DNA of 18,375 nucleotides, from assembly GCA_900751685.1 (NCBI GenBank), contig CAADSR010000396.1:1-18375 (forward strand), read 5' to 3'. A program made the translations under genes and the position numbers. Shown here in pieces: positions 1 to 6,503 of this stretch. This stretch comes from Clostridia bacterium (GTDB lineage: Bacteria; Bacillota; Clostridia; UBA1381). The notes below the pieces were generated by a model. The model saw only the letters and a list, made by a program, of their open reading frames with translations, searched no databases and was not told the origin of the DNA. Each line of letters opens with the position of its first letter. Within the stretch, counting starts at the first letter, position 1.

Positions 1-4
1 AATG

Positions 5-12
5 GCTCCTTT
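5..12 (-). promoter_or_regulatory. possible ribosome binding site of a gene starting outside the window
   Basis: On the minus strand these bases read AAAAGGAG, followed by only a few bases before the window edge. This is a good Shine-Dalgarno match and suggests that a minus-strand gene starts just beyond position 1. The start codon is not visible, so this is inference from one motif. Confidence 0.3.
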
Positions 13-15
13 TAT

Positions 16-91
16 GGGCAGGCCGGGAGGCCTCCCCCCCGCCGAAAAAAGAAAGGCATTTTGTCTTCGGTTAGCGGCAGGAAGCCTGCCC
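16..91. repeat. GC-rich nested inverted repeats
   Basis: GGGCAGGC at 16-23 is the exact reverse complement of GCCTGCCC at 84-91. Inside lie a perfect 12-base palindrome GGGAGGCCTCCC at 25-36, a C7 run ending at 40, CCGAA at 42-46 against TTCGG at 66-70, and a hairpin GGCAGG/CCTGCC at 76-81 and 85-90. It is not coding in any convincing frame. It could be a dispersed palindromic repeat or, on the minus strand, a structured leader of the gene suggested by the RBS at 5-12. No riboswitch class was recognised. Confidence 0.5.
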
Positions 92-133
92 TACCTTGAT
101 TTTGGCATATTTAATGTCCCATACGAAAATGGA

Positions 134-170
134 AAACCGCCAGTTCCTTACATGCTGGAACTGACGGTTT
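134..170 (-). terminator. intrinsic terminator of the ABC exporter operon
   Basis: Arms at 134-147 and 157-170 form a 14-base-pair stem around a 9-base loop. The single imperfect pair is a G-U wobble when read on the minus strand and a C-A mismatch on the plus strand, which favours minus-strand use. The minus-strand RNA continues as TTTTCCATTTT. It lies about 75 bases after the stop of the second ABC gene. Confidence 0.75.
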
Positions 171-245
171 GATTCTTTTGTGTCTACGGTCTATTGACTG
201 CTTCAAGCATTGAAATGCTCCTGGCTTTTTAAGTGGCTATATTTT

Positions 246-2024
246 TTATTCTTCTAAAAAAGCATATTGGGCAGTGTATAGGCGGTAATATGCACCCTGT
301 CTTGCCATGAGCTCATCATGAGTGCCGCTTTCTACAATACGGCCTTTGTCAATATACATGATACGGCTTGCATTTTTAATGGTGGAAAGCCGGTGGGCGA
401 TCACAAAGCTGGTACGGTTTTGAAGCAGCCGGTCCAGACCTTCCTGCAACACTAATTCTGTTTCTGTATCAATGCTGGAGGTGGCTTCATCCAATATTAA
501 GATCTTTGGGTCTGCAAGGAGCGCCCTTGCAAAGGAGATTAGCTGGCGCTGGCCAGCGGAAAGCCTTGCCCCCCGCTCATTCACCTGGGTCTGATATCCT
601 TCTTCCATCTCTTTGATAAAGTCATGGGCACAAACTGTTTTTGCAGCTTCTATGACTTCTTCATCTGTCGCATCCAGTTTTGCATATCGGATATTGTCGG
701 CTACGGTCCCGGAAAAAATAAAGGTATCCTGCAGCATAACCCCCATTTGTTCCCGCAGGGAATGAAGTGTCACTTTGCTGATATCATTCCCATCGATATA
801 GACCGTCCCTCCGGTTAGGTTATAGAACCGGCTCAGCAGGTTCACTACAGTGGTCTTTCCCGCCCCGGTAGGCCCCACAAGGGCGATCGTTTCTCCAGGC
901 TCCACCGAAAAGTTTACATCCTTTAAGATCATCTGTTTGGGCTCATAGGCAAAAGATACGTTCTCAAACCGTACAGCCCCCTGGATCGGTGGGATATCCT
1001 TTGCATTTGGTAAATCACGGACCTCTACCTCCTCATCTAATAATTCAAAAACACGCTCCATATAGGCAGAAGCAGTTGTCAGGGAATTATATTGGTTTGC
1101 CAGATTAATGACTGGGTTCCAGAACATTGTGACATAAATCGTAAACTGGGTCAGCATACCAATCGTGACCTGGTCTGTAAAATGACGGATTCCATAAAGG
1201 TATAAGAGCAGGGATGCTGCGATGGAAGCAATGTCCACCATTGGCCCGATTGCCTGGGCGATCTTTTGAGCATGCATCCATTTCTTTTTCGTATCTAAGA
1301 CCATATCATGGTAGATCCCACGGTTGCAGGCCTCCCGGGAATAAGCCTGTGTAACGCGCATCCCCAGAATGCTTTCCTGGGTATATGCTGTCAGGTTTGA
1401 ATTTTTTGTGCTGTAAACCTGCCATGCCTTATGTAAGCTAGTCTTCATCAGGAAAATAATGACCACAAAGACCGGGAACGGCGCCATCGCCACCAGTGCC
1501 AGCTTCCAATTAAAGGCCAGCATCACAATCACGATCACAAATACATTAAATAGATCTGTCACGATGTTGACAAGGCCATTGGATAACAAGTCGCTCAAAG
1601 AATTTACATAGTGTACGACACGGACAAGGATCTTTCCATGAGGGCGGTTATCAAAATAAGGAAAGGGCAGCTTTTGAAGCTTTGTGAAAACGTCTTTCCG
1701 CAGCGCAGCAATGACATTTTGCCCCACATCATTCATCGCAACGATCTTATATTTGGTGATCCAGGACGTAACCAGGAAAATCAGCAATAAAACCACAGCA
1801 GCCACAATGATCGATGAAATACTCTTTGCCGGGATAAAACTGTCAATCGTCAGCTTTATGATCTCAGGCGTTATCACATTGGCCAGGCCTGTGAGCATTA
1901 ATAGGACAATAATAAAAATCACTGTTTTTTTATAAGGCTTCATATATTTGAGCAGCCTGTTCAGATATTCCATTTTAAATTCGGCTTCCAGGGCCTCATC
2001 AATATCGACTTTATTTCGTGCCAT
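246..2024 (-). CDS. ABC exporter half-transporter, catalytic-site subunit (BmrD/TM288-like)
   Basis: Membrane-bound ABC exporter subunit of 592 residues: an N-terminal transmembrane domain (about 25-330) fused to a nucleotide-binding domain. Visible motifs are Walker A GPTGAGKT (384-391), signature LSAGQ (488-492, Ala for the usual second Gly), Walker B ILILDE with catalytic Glu513, and switch His544. The partner gene just upstream has the complementary defects, so the two should form a heterodimer with one competent ATP site. The start chosen is ATG at 2024, eight bases after AAGGGGGG. An in-frame start at 2078 lies deep within the upstream gene and is less likely. The gene overlaps its partner by 14 bases, implying translational coupling. 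The substrate cannot be read from sequence; multidrug, lipid and peptide export are all possible in this family. Confidence 0.93.
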   Translation of the reverse strand: MARNKVDIDEALEAEFKMEYLNRLLKYMKPYKKTVIFIIVLLMLTGLANVITPEIIKLTIDSFIPAKSISSIIVAAVVLLLIFLVTSWITKYKIVAMNDVGQNVIAALRKDVFTKLQKLPFPYFDNRPHGKILVRVVHYVNSLSDLLSNGLVNIVTDLFNVFVIVIVMLAFNWKLALVAMAPFPVFVVIIFLMKTSLHKAWQVYSTKNSNLTAYTQESILGMRVTQAYSREACNRGIYHDMVLDTKKKWMHAQKIAQAIGPMVDIASIAASLLLYLYGIRHFTDQVTIGMLTQFTIYVTMFWNPVINLANQYNSLTTASAYMERVFELLDEEVEVRDLPNAKDIPPIQGAVRFENVSFAYEPKQMILKDVNFSVEPGETIALVGPTGAGKTTVVNLLSRFYNLTGGTVYIDGNDISKVTLHSLREQMGVMLQDTFIFSGTVADNIRYAKLDATDEEVIEAAKTVCAHDFIKEMEEGYQTQVNERGARLSAGQRQLISFARALLADPKILILDEATSSIDTETELVLQEGLDRLLQNRTSFVIAHRLSTIKNASRIMYIDKGRIVESGTHDELMARQGAYYRLYTAQYAFLEE

Positions 2025-3825
2025 TCCCCATTCCCCCCTTCTGATAAAACGTATCAAAATCTCCCATTTGGTTTTCATAAACGCTCCGGTAATATGCTTC
2101 TTCTACCGGGCGCTGGATCAGCTCCTCATGCGTTCCCGACTCAATGATCTGCCCATCACTGATGACCAAAATCAAATCTGCATTTTTGACCGATGAGATC
2201 CGGTGCGCAATAATAAATGTAGTACGGTCAGCAAAATATTCATCCAATGCCTGCTGGATAAAGTGGTCGGTCTCCATATCCACCGCCGAGGTCGTATCGT
2301 CCAGGATCAAGATAGACGGGTCCTTTAAAAGGGCTCTTGCCAGCGCGATCCTCTGCTTTTGTCCGCCGGACAGGCCAACTCCCCGCTCTCCCACGATCGT
2401 GTCATAGCCGTCTTCCATCTTTTCAATAAACGGATGGGCATCGGCAGCCCTTGAAACCCGCTTCACTTCTTCAAACGAAGCGTCCGGGTTTCCATAGGCA
2501 ATGTTTCCTTCAATCGTATCAGAAAATAGGAAAATATCCTGCATCGCAGTTGCTATGTTCTCACGCAATTCGTATAGATCAATATCCTTTACATTCATTC
2601 CATCGATCCGCACTTCGCCGGAAGAAACATCATAAAAACGGTTGATTAGGTTAATCAACGTTGATTTTCCTGAGCCCGTCGGCCCGACGATCGCTACGGT
2701 CTGGCCTGGCTCTGCCTTGAAGCATACATCACGCAGCACATAATCATTGTCATATTTGAAATCCACATGGTCAAATTCCACTCTTCCGTTTAATCTTGCC
2801 TTATGCTTTTGTTTGGGGACCGGTTTGATTTTAGGCTCCGTCTCCAGGAATTCCTGGATCCTTTCTGCACTTGCCACCGCCCGCTCCACTTCGCTCATCA
2901 GCCAGCCGGACATCCGCAAAGGATTGTTGATCGCCCATAACAAGCCATTAAAGGTAACAATATCCCCAATCGACACTTTTCCCATAATTGCCAGTAAACC
3001 GCCTGCAATGATTAAAATAGCATTCAGAGAGCCTGCCAGGAAATCGAGATCAGGAATATACTTTGCTTGTAATTTTGCAACAGCCCGGTTGGCATTCCCA
3101 TATTCCTGATTCGCCCGTTCAAATTTCTCTGTTTCAAATTTTTCCGCCGCGAATGCTTTGACAACGCGGTTACCGCCGATGTTTTCCTGAACAATCGAGT
3201 TCAGTGCCGAAAAGCATTCACGGACCTTATGAAACCGCGGCCGTACTTCTTTCGCCATTTTCCCTGAAAAATAAACGACAAAAGGAACAACGATCAAAAG
3301 GCAAAGCGTCAATGTGGGATTGATCACCATCATTGCTACTAATGCGCCAATAAACACCACGATATTTTCCAATGAAATGAACAGGGTATATGCACTGAAA
3401 TGCCGTAGCATATCTACATCTGAGGTCATTTTTGTCATAATATCCCCAGTCCTGTTTTTGTCAAAGAAATCAAAGTCCAGAATACTGAGCTTTTTATACA
3501 TGGTTTCCCGCAAAGATAAAATCATATTTTGGGAAATGGTCTCCGTGTTCCAGCGGTAAAAATACCAACAAATGCTGCGCACCAAAGTGATTGCTAAAAT
3601 CACTAGGATCAATGCCGTCAATACTTGGTACAAGCCAGGACTGACTGCTTTTCCATTTGTAACAGCCTCCCAAACAGGCTGTGCTACTTGGTCTACAATG
3701 TTCCCCATGATCTTAGGCCGTAAAATGATCAGGATACTGGAAAATAAGCTCAGCGCTAAGGCCAATCCCATCCGGAACCGCTGTTTTTTCAAAAAGCCAA
3801 AAATAAACTGCATTGATTTTTTCAT
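2011..3825 (-). CDS. ABC exporter half-transporter, degenerate-site subunit (BmrC/TM287-like)
   Basis: First gene of the exporter pair, 604 residues. It has an N-terminal transmembrane domain (about 10-320) and an ATPase domain with Walker A GPTGSGKS (381-388), canonical signature LSGGQ (485-489) and switch His541. Walker B reads ILILDD: the catalytic Glu is replaced by Asp510 (codon GAT). This substitution marks the degenerate ATP site of heterodimeric exporters such as TM287/288. Its intact LSGGQ would complete the competent site of the partner. ATG at 3825 is preferred because AAAGGGGTGG precedes it and the protein then begins in the usual place. The longer reading from 3888 starts with residues unlike the family. 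A candidate promoter lies at 3872-3900. The substrate is unknown. Confidence 0.93.
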   Translation of the reverse strand: MKKSMQFIFGFLKKQRFRMGLALALSLFSSILIILRPKIMGNIVDQVAQPVWEAVTNGKAVSPGLYQVLTALILVILAITLVRSICWYFYRWNTETISQNMILSLRETMYKKLSILDFDFFDKNRTGDIMTKMTSDVDMLRHFSAYTLFISLENIVVFIGALVAMMVINPTLTLCLLIVVPFVVYFSGKMAKEVRPRFHKVRECFSALNSIVQENIGGNRVVKAFAAEKFETEKFERANQEYGNANRAVAKLQAKYIPDLDFLAGSLNAILIIAGGLLAIMGKVSIGDIVTFNGLLWAINNPLRMSGWLMSEVERAVASAERIQEFLETEPKIKPVPKQKHKARLNGRVEFDHVDFKYDNDYVLRDVCFKAEPGQTVAIVGPTGSGKSTLINLINRFYDVSSGEVRIDGMNVKDIDLYELRENIATAMQDIFLFSDTIEGNIAYGNPDASFEEVKRVSRAADAHPFIEKMEDGYDTIVGERGVGLSGGQKQRIALARALLKDPSILILDDTTSAVDMETDHFIQQALDEYFADRTTFIIAHRISSVKNADLILVISDGQIIESGTHEELIQRPVEEAYYRSVYENQMGDFDTFYQKGGMGNGTK

Positions 3826-3871
3826 AAAATCCACCCCTTTCCTTTGTCTCCCCTTCTGTGAAACATCTACT

Positions 3872-3900
3872 ATTCTAATACATACCAACTTTGATTTCTA
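3872..3900 (-). promoter_or_regulatory. candidate sigma-A promoter of the ABC exporter pair
   Basis: On the minus strand, TAGAAA (3895-3900) is separated by 17 bases from TAGAAT (3872-3877). These match TTGACA at 4 of 6 and TATAAT at 5 of 6. Transcription would start near 3865, giving a leader of about 40 bases. The surroundings are very A/T-rich, so a chance match is possible. Confidence 0.45.
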
Positions 3901-3960
3901 CCGTTTTTTTATTTTTTTCTAAAAAAAACACCATTTTATTGAACACATTCTTTTTTACAT

Positions 3961-3993
3961 TTTAAGGTAGTTTTAAGGTTTCTGGTTTATAAT
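3961..3993 (+). promoter_or_regulatory. TTTAAG-N5-TTTAAG direct repeat plus TATAAT: response-regulator-type promoter
   Basis: TTTAAG at 3961-3966 and again at 3972-3977 are separated by five bases, an 11-base period (one helical turn). A perfect TATAAT follows at 3988-3993, ten bases after the second repeat. No TTGACA-like box is present at the -35 position; the repeats occupy that place. The pattern matches the published binding site of the streptococcal OmpR-family regulator CiaR, and tandem half-sites one turn apart are typical of this family. Which regulator acts here is unknown. Transcription would run plus-ward from about 4000 into the inverted-repeat element. Confidence 0.5.
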
Positions 3994-4014
3994 AGGATTA
4001 GAAAAAGAAGAGAT

Positions 4015-4170
4015 GCCGGAGGGTATACGCTTTGCTTCCGTTTCCCCCAATTTAAGGTCCTTATTTCTTCATTTTATCCTAATCTTATAGGTTTTACAAA
4101 ACAGAATATTGTTTTGTTCCCCCAACTACATAAGAACCCATCCCCGGAAGCAAAGCGCATGCCCTCCGGC
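4015..4170. repeat. 156-base element with 26-base inverted arms
   Basis: The arm at 4015-4040 and the arm at 4145-4170 are reverse complements at 24 of 26 positions; the two differences are one G-U wobble and one A-C mismatch in RNA. The enclosed 104 bases hold a hairpin ACAAAACA/TGTTTTGT (4096-4103 with 4110-4117) and a 9-base direct repeat TTCCCCCAA at 4042-4050 and 4117-4125. No T run follows on the plus strand; the minus-strand flank is somewhat T-rich. A 25-codon frame starts at 4013 (MPEGIRFASV...) without a proper ribosome binding site and probably is not a gene. The element could be a MITE-like repeat, a small RNA, or an alternative leader of nfo. The remainder of the 432-base gap holds only the promoters listed. 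Confidence 0.75.
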
Positions 4171-4202
4171 TGAAAATATCCTTGATCATTAATTTTTACA
4201 GG

Positions 4203-4231
4203 TTGAATTTGTCCCGCTCCTGTGTTATGAT
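4203..4231 (+). promoter_or_regulatory. sigma-A promoter of nfo, extended -10
   Basis: TTGAAT at 4203-4208, a 17-base spacer, then TATGAT at 4226-4231. TGT immediately before the -10 box makes it an extended -10. The predicted start near 4238 gives a leader of about 20 bases containing AAAAGGAG (4243-4250). Confidence 0.65.
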
Positions 4232-4257
4232 ATCCTTATCAGAAAAGGAGAATGCTT

Positions 4258-5091
4258 ATGCTTAAAATCGGATGTCATTTGTCTTCTGCAAAAGGGTATC
4301 TTGCTATGGGAGAGGATGCCGTAAAAATCGGGGCAAACACGTTCCAATGCTTTACAAGAAATCCCCGGGGCGGTTCCATAAAAGCGCTTGATTTAGAGGA
4401 TATCAAGGCTTTTTCTGCTTTTGCGAAGGAGCACTGTCTAACGCCGTTTGTTGCCCACGCCCCTTATACCCTAAACGCTTGTTCTGCCGACGGGCGGGTG
4501 CGTGAGTTTGCTTTTGAAGCAATGCAGGAAGACCTGTCACGGCTGGAATACCTTCCTGGGAACTTTTATAATTTTCATCCCGGAAGCCACGTAAAGCAAG
4601 GTGTTGAAACTGGGATACAGCAGATCAGTGAATTATTGAACCGCGTCCTCACGCCGGACCTTTCAACCACAGTGCTTCTGGAGACCATGTCTGGAAAAGG
4701 CTCTGAGGTGGGGCGGAGCTTTGAAGAGCTCAGGGCAATTATGGACCGTGTTGAGCTTTCCGAAAAATTAGGGGTGTGCTTGGATACCTGCCATGTATAT
4801 GATGCAGGCTATGATATCGTTCAGGATCTGGACGGCGTGCTGGACGAGTTCGACCGCATCATTGGGCTGGACCGTCTTTTTGCAATCCATATGAATGACA
4901 GCAAAAATCCTTTTAAAAGCCACAAAGACCGCCATGAAAAAATCGGCGAAGGCTTTATCGGCCTTGATGCTATGATACGGATCATCAACCATCCCAAGCT
5001 TTCGGGGATCCCTATTTGCCTGGAAACACCAAATGAATTAGACGGTTACGCCAAGGAAATTGCCCTCTTAAAACAGAATTATCAAATATAA
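4258..5091 (+). CDS. nfo: endonuclease IV (AP endonuclease)
   Basis: Class II apurinic/apyrimidinic endonuclease of base-excision repair. It cuts DNA 5' to abasic sites using three zinc ions in a TIM barrel. Length is 277 residues, normal for the family. All nine expected metal ligands can be matched: His67, His107, Glu142, Asp176, His179, His211, Asp224, His226 and Glu256, within motifs such as FHPGSH, LDTCH, HMNDSK and KDRH. The start is ATG at 4258, seven bases after AAAAGGAG. An in-frame ATG at 4252 is only one base from that site and is unlikely. It is the only plus-strand gene here, has its own promoter, and is transcribed alone toward a terminator at 5096-5138. Confidence 0.96.
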   Translation: MLKIGCHLSSAKGYLAMGEDAVKIGANTFQCFTRNPRGGSIKALDLEDIKAFSAFAKEHCLTPFVAHAPYTLNACSADGRVREFAFEAMQEDLSRLEYLPGNFYNFHPGSHVKQGVETGIQQISELLNRVLTPDLSTTVLLETMSGKGSEVGRSFEELRAIMDRVELSEKLGVCLDTCHVYDAGYDIVQDLDGVLDEFDRIIGLDRLFAIHMNDSKNPFKSHKDRHEKIGEGFIGLDAMIRIINHPKLSGIPICLETPNELDGYAKEIALLKQNYQI

Positions 5092-5095
5092 TAAA

Positions 5096-5138
5096 AGCCG
5101 CTGGAACAACATGGTGTTGATCCGGCGGCTCTTCATTT
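5096..5138 (+). terminator. terminator of nfo
   Basis: A stem AGCCGCTGGA/TCCGGCGGCT (5096-5105 with 5121-5130) continues after an A-A mismatch into CAACA/TGTTG (5107-5111 with 5115-5119) with loop TGG. Its one T-G pair is a wobble on the plus strand. The tail CTTCATTT is only moderately T-rich. It begins four bases after the nfo stop codon. Confidence 0.65.
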
Positions 5139-5143
5139 AGGAC

Positions 5144-5173
5144 AAAAAAAGAGCAGGAAAATAGCTCCTGCCC
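5144..5173 (-). terminator. terminator of the mre-min-mgsA operon
   Basis: On the minus strand GGGCAGGA (5166-5173) pairs with TCCTGCTC (5151-5158), with one G-U pair and a 7-base loop, followed directly by seven T residues (5144-5150). It lies about 17 bases after the mgsA stop codon. This is a textbook intrinsic terminator and marks the end of the long minus-strand block. Confidence 0.85.
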
Positions 5174-5190
5174 CGTCTGTTGTAGGTTTC

Positions 5191-5592
5191 TTATTTCGGG
5201 TTTACAATATCACGCCAATCTAAATCACCGCGTTCGAGCCCTTGCACCAGCACTTCTGCTGTTGCCGCATTGGTAGCGATCGGAATATTATGCATATCAC
5301 AAAGACGCAGCAGAGAAAAGACATCCGGCTCATATCCTTCTGAGGTCAGAGGGTCTCTGAAAAACAAGACCAAGTCGATTTCATTGTATGCGATACGCGC
5401 CCCGATCTGTTGGTCGCCCCCTTGCGGGCCAGATAAAAAACGGTATACATTCATCCCTGTATTTTCAATAATCACTTTACCGGTCGTTCCTGTAGCAAAC
5501 AACACATGTTTATTTAATATCCCTTTATAGGCAATGCAAAATTGCACCATTAATTCTTTTTTCTTATCATGCGCTATCAATGCAATATTCAA
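5191..5592 (-). CDS. mgsA: methylglyoxal synthase
   Basis: Cytoplasmic enzyme converting dihydroxyacetone phosphate to methylglyoxal and phosphate, a bypass of lower glycolysis when phosphate is short. At 133 residues it has the family motifs IALIAHD, ATGTTG, SGPxGGDQQ (with the catalytic Asp), FFRDPL, PDV and IATNAATAE. At the position of E. coli His98, four residues after FFRDPL, it has Tyr in EGYEPDV (codon TAT). The start is TTG at 5592, overlapping the minD stop as TTGA. It is well supported by AAGGAGG seven bases upstream, itself encoded by the last codons of minD. It is the last gene of the shape and division operon, so its level should follow that of MinD. Confidence 0.94.
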   Translation of the reverse strand: MNIALIAHDKKKELMVQFCIAYKGILNKHVLFATGTTGKVIIENTGMNVYRFLSGPQGGDQQIGARIAYNEIDLVLFFRDPLTSEGYEPDVFSLLRLCDMHNIPIATNAATAEVLVQGLERGDLDWRDIVNPK

Positions 5593-6404
5593 TGTAAACC
5601 CTCCTTATAGTTCTTTTTTTTCCCGAATCTTTGTTTCAGCCGTTCCCAGAAGCCTTGTTTTTCATCCATCTCCATGATCGGTATATCCTGCCCCAGGAGC
5701 CTGGCGCAAATATTAGAATATGCCTTTGCGGATTTGACAAAGTCCCCGGTAACCGGCTCCCCGCGGACAGCCGCTACCAACAACAGCTCATCCTCCGGGA
5801 TCACCCCAAGTAAATTTATTTGTAAAATATCCAGACAATCGTCCAGATTCATTTGAACCCCACGCTGCATCAAATCAGGCCGGATGCGGTTGACGACTAG
5901 ATCAATCTGCCCGACCCCTTCTTCTTCCAAAAAACTGACCGCCCTGTCTGCATCACGCAGAGCAGGCATTTCAGGCATAGTCACAATAATGGCACGCCCA
6001 GCACCTGCGGCGGCATTTGCCAGGCCGCGGCCCAAGCCTGCGGGAGCATCCAAGAGGACATAATCAAACCTCGCGGACACACGCTCACAAAAAGCCTTCA
6101 TCTGCTCTTTCTCCAGACAGCTGTCGTCCCTGGTCTGGGCTGCCGGGATAAAATATAGGTTTTCAAATTTCTGATCTTTGATCGTGGCCTGTTCCAGAGT
6201 GCAGGTCTCTTCCACCACATCGATCACATCATAAACAATGCTGCTTTCAAGGCCTAATGCAATATCCAGATTCCGAAGCCCCATGTCCATATCCACCAGC
6301 AATACCTGCTGGCCTGCAAGGGAAAGGGCTGCTCCAAGATTTGCGCACGTTGTTGTTTTACCAACACCGCCCTTTCCGGATGCTACAACAATGACCTCAC
6401 CCAT
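5589..6404 (-). CDS. minD: septum site-determining ATPase MinD
   Basis: Membrane-associated ParA/MinD-family ATPase that recruits MinC and restricts Z-ring assembly to midcell. Length is 271 residues. The deviant Walker A GKGGVGKTTT is at 10-19 with the signature Lys11; further MinD hallmarks are VDMDMGLRNLD and the LDAPAGLG region. The C-terminus carries an amphipathic basic helix GFWERLKQRFGKKK that fits the membrane-targeting sequence. The start is ATG at 6404, which places the ATPase motif at the usual position; its closest AAAGGA lies 12 bases upstream, longer than usual. An upstream TTG at 6440 would add 12 unlike residues. A candidate promoter precedes it at 6474-6503. No minE follows; the next gene, mgsA, overlaps by 4 bases. 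Confidence 0.95.
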   Translation of the reverse strand: MGEVIVVASGKGGVGKTTTCANLGAALSLAGQQVLLVDMDMGLRNLDIALGLESSIVYDVIDVVEETCTLEQATIKDQKFENLYFIPAAQTRDDSCLEKEQMKAFCERVSARFDYVLLDAPAGLGRGLANAAAGAGRAIIVTMPEMPALRDADRAVSFLEEEGVGQIDLVVNRIRPDLMQRGVQMNLDDCLDILQINLLGVIPEDELLLVAAVRGEPVTGDFVKSAKAYSNICARLLGQDIPIMEMDEKQGFWERLKQRFGKKKNYKEGLH

Positions 6405-6473
6405 AGTGTGCTTGTTTCCTTTCCTGCAAAATAAATTCAAACATCATCCCGCTTCAATAATCCACTATTATGT

Positions 6474-6503
6474 AGTATATCACAGTTACCCCTGTTTTGT
6501 CTA
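6474..6503 (-). promoter_or_regulatory. candidate internal promoter for minD-mgsA
   Basis: On the minus strand TAGACA (6498-6503, its TAG being the minC stop codon) is followed after 18 bases by TATACT (6474-6479), preceded by TGA, an extended -10. Each box matches consensus at 5 of 6. It lies in the 96-base minC-minD gap, the largest gap within the operon. Expected start of transcription is near 6467. Confidence 0.5.

Noticed and set aside
1..91. Known riboswitch on the minus strand
   Set aside because: The pairing pattern and unpaired bases do not match the consensus of the TPP, SAM, THF, ZTP, preQ1, fluoride or c-di-GMP classes as I know them.
3572..3922. 116-residue plus-strand frame antisense to the first ABC gene
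   Set aside because: It is mostly the complement of well-supported coding sequence, has no ribosome binding site, and its translation shows no recognisable domain.
4013..4090. 25-codon plus-strand frame MPEGIRFASV... with a hydrophobic end
   Set aside because: It starts inside the inverted arm, has no properly spaced ribosome binding site (only GAAGAG directly before ATG) and resembles no family I know. A leader peptide remains possible but unsupported.
6405..6500. Possible minE or other small gene between minC and minD
   Set aside because: Only 96 bases, with no in-frame start, ribosome binding site and coding stretch long enough for MinE (about 80-90 residues).
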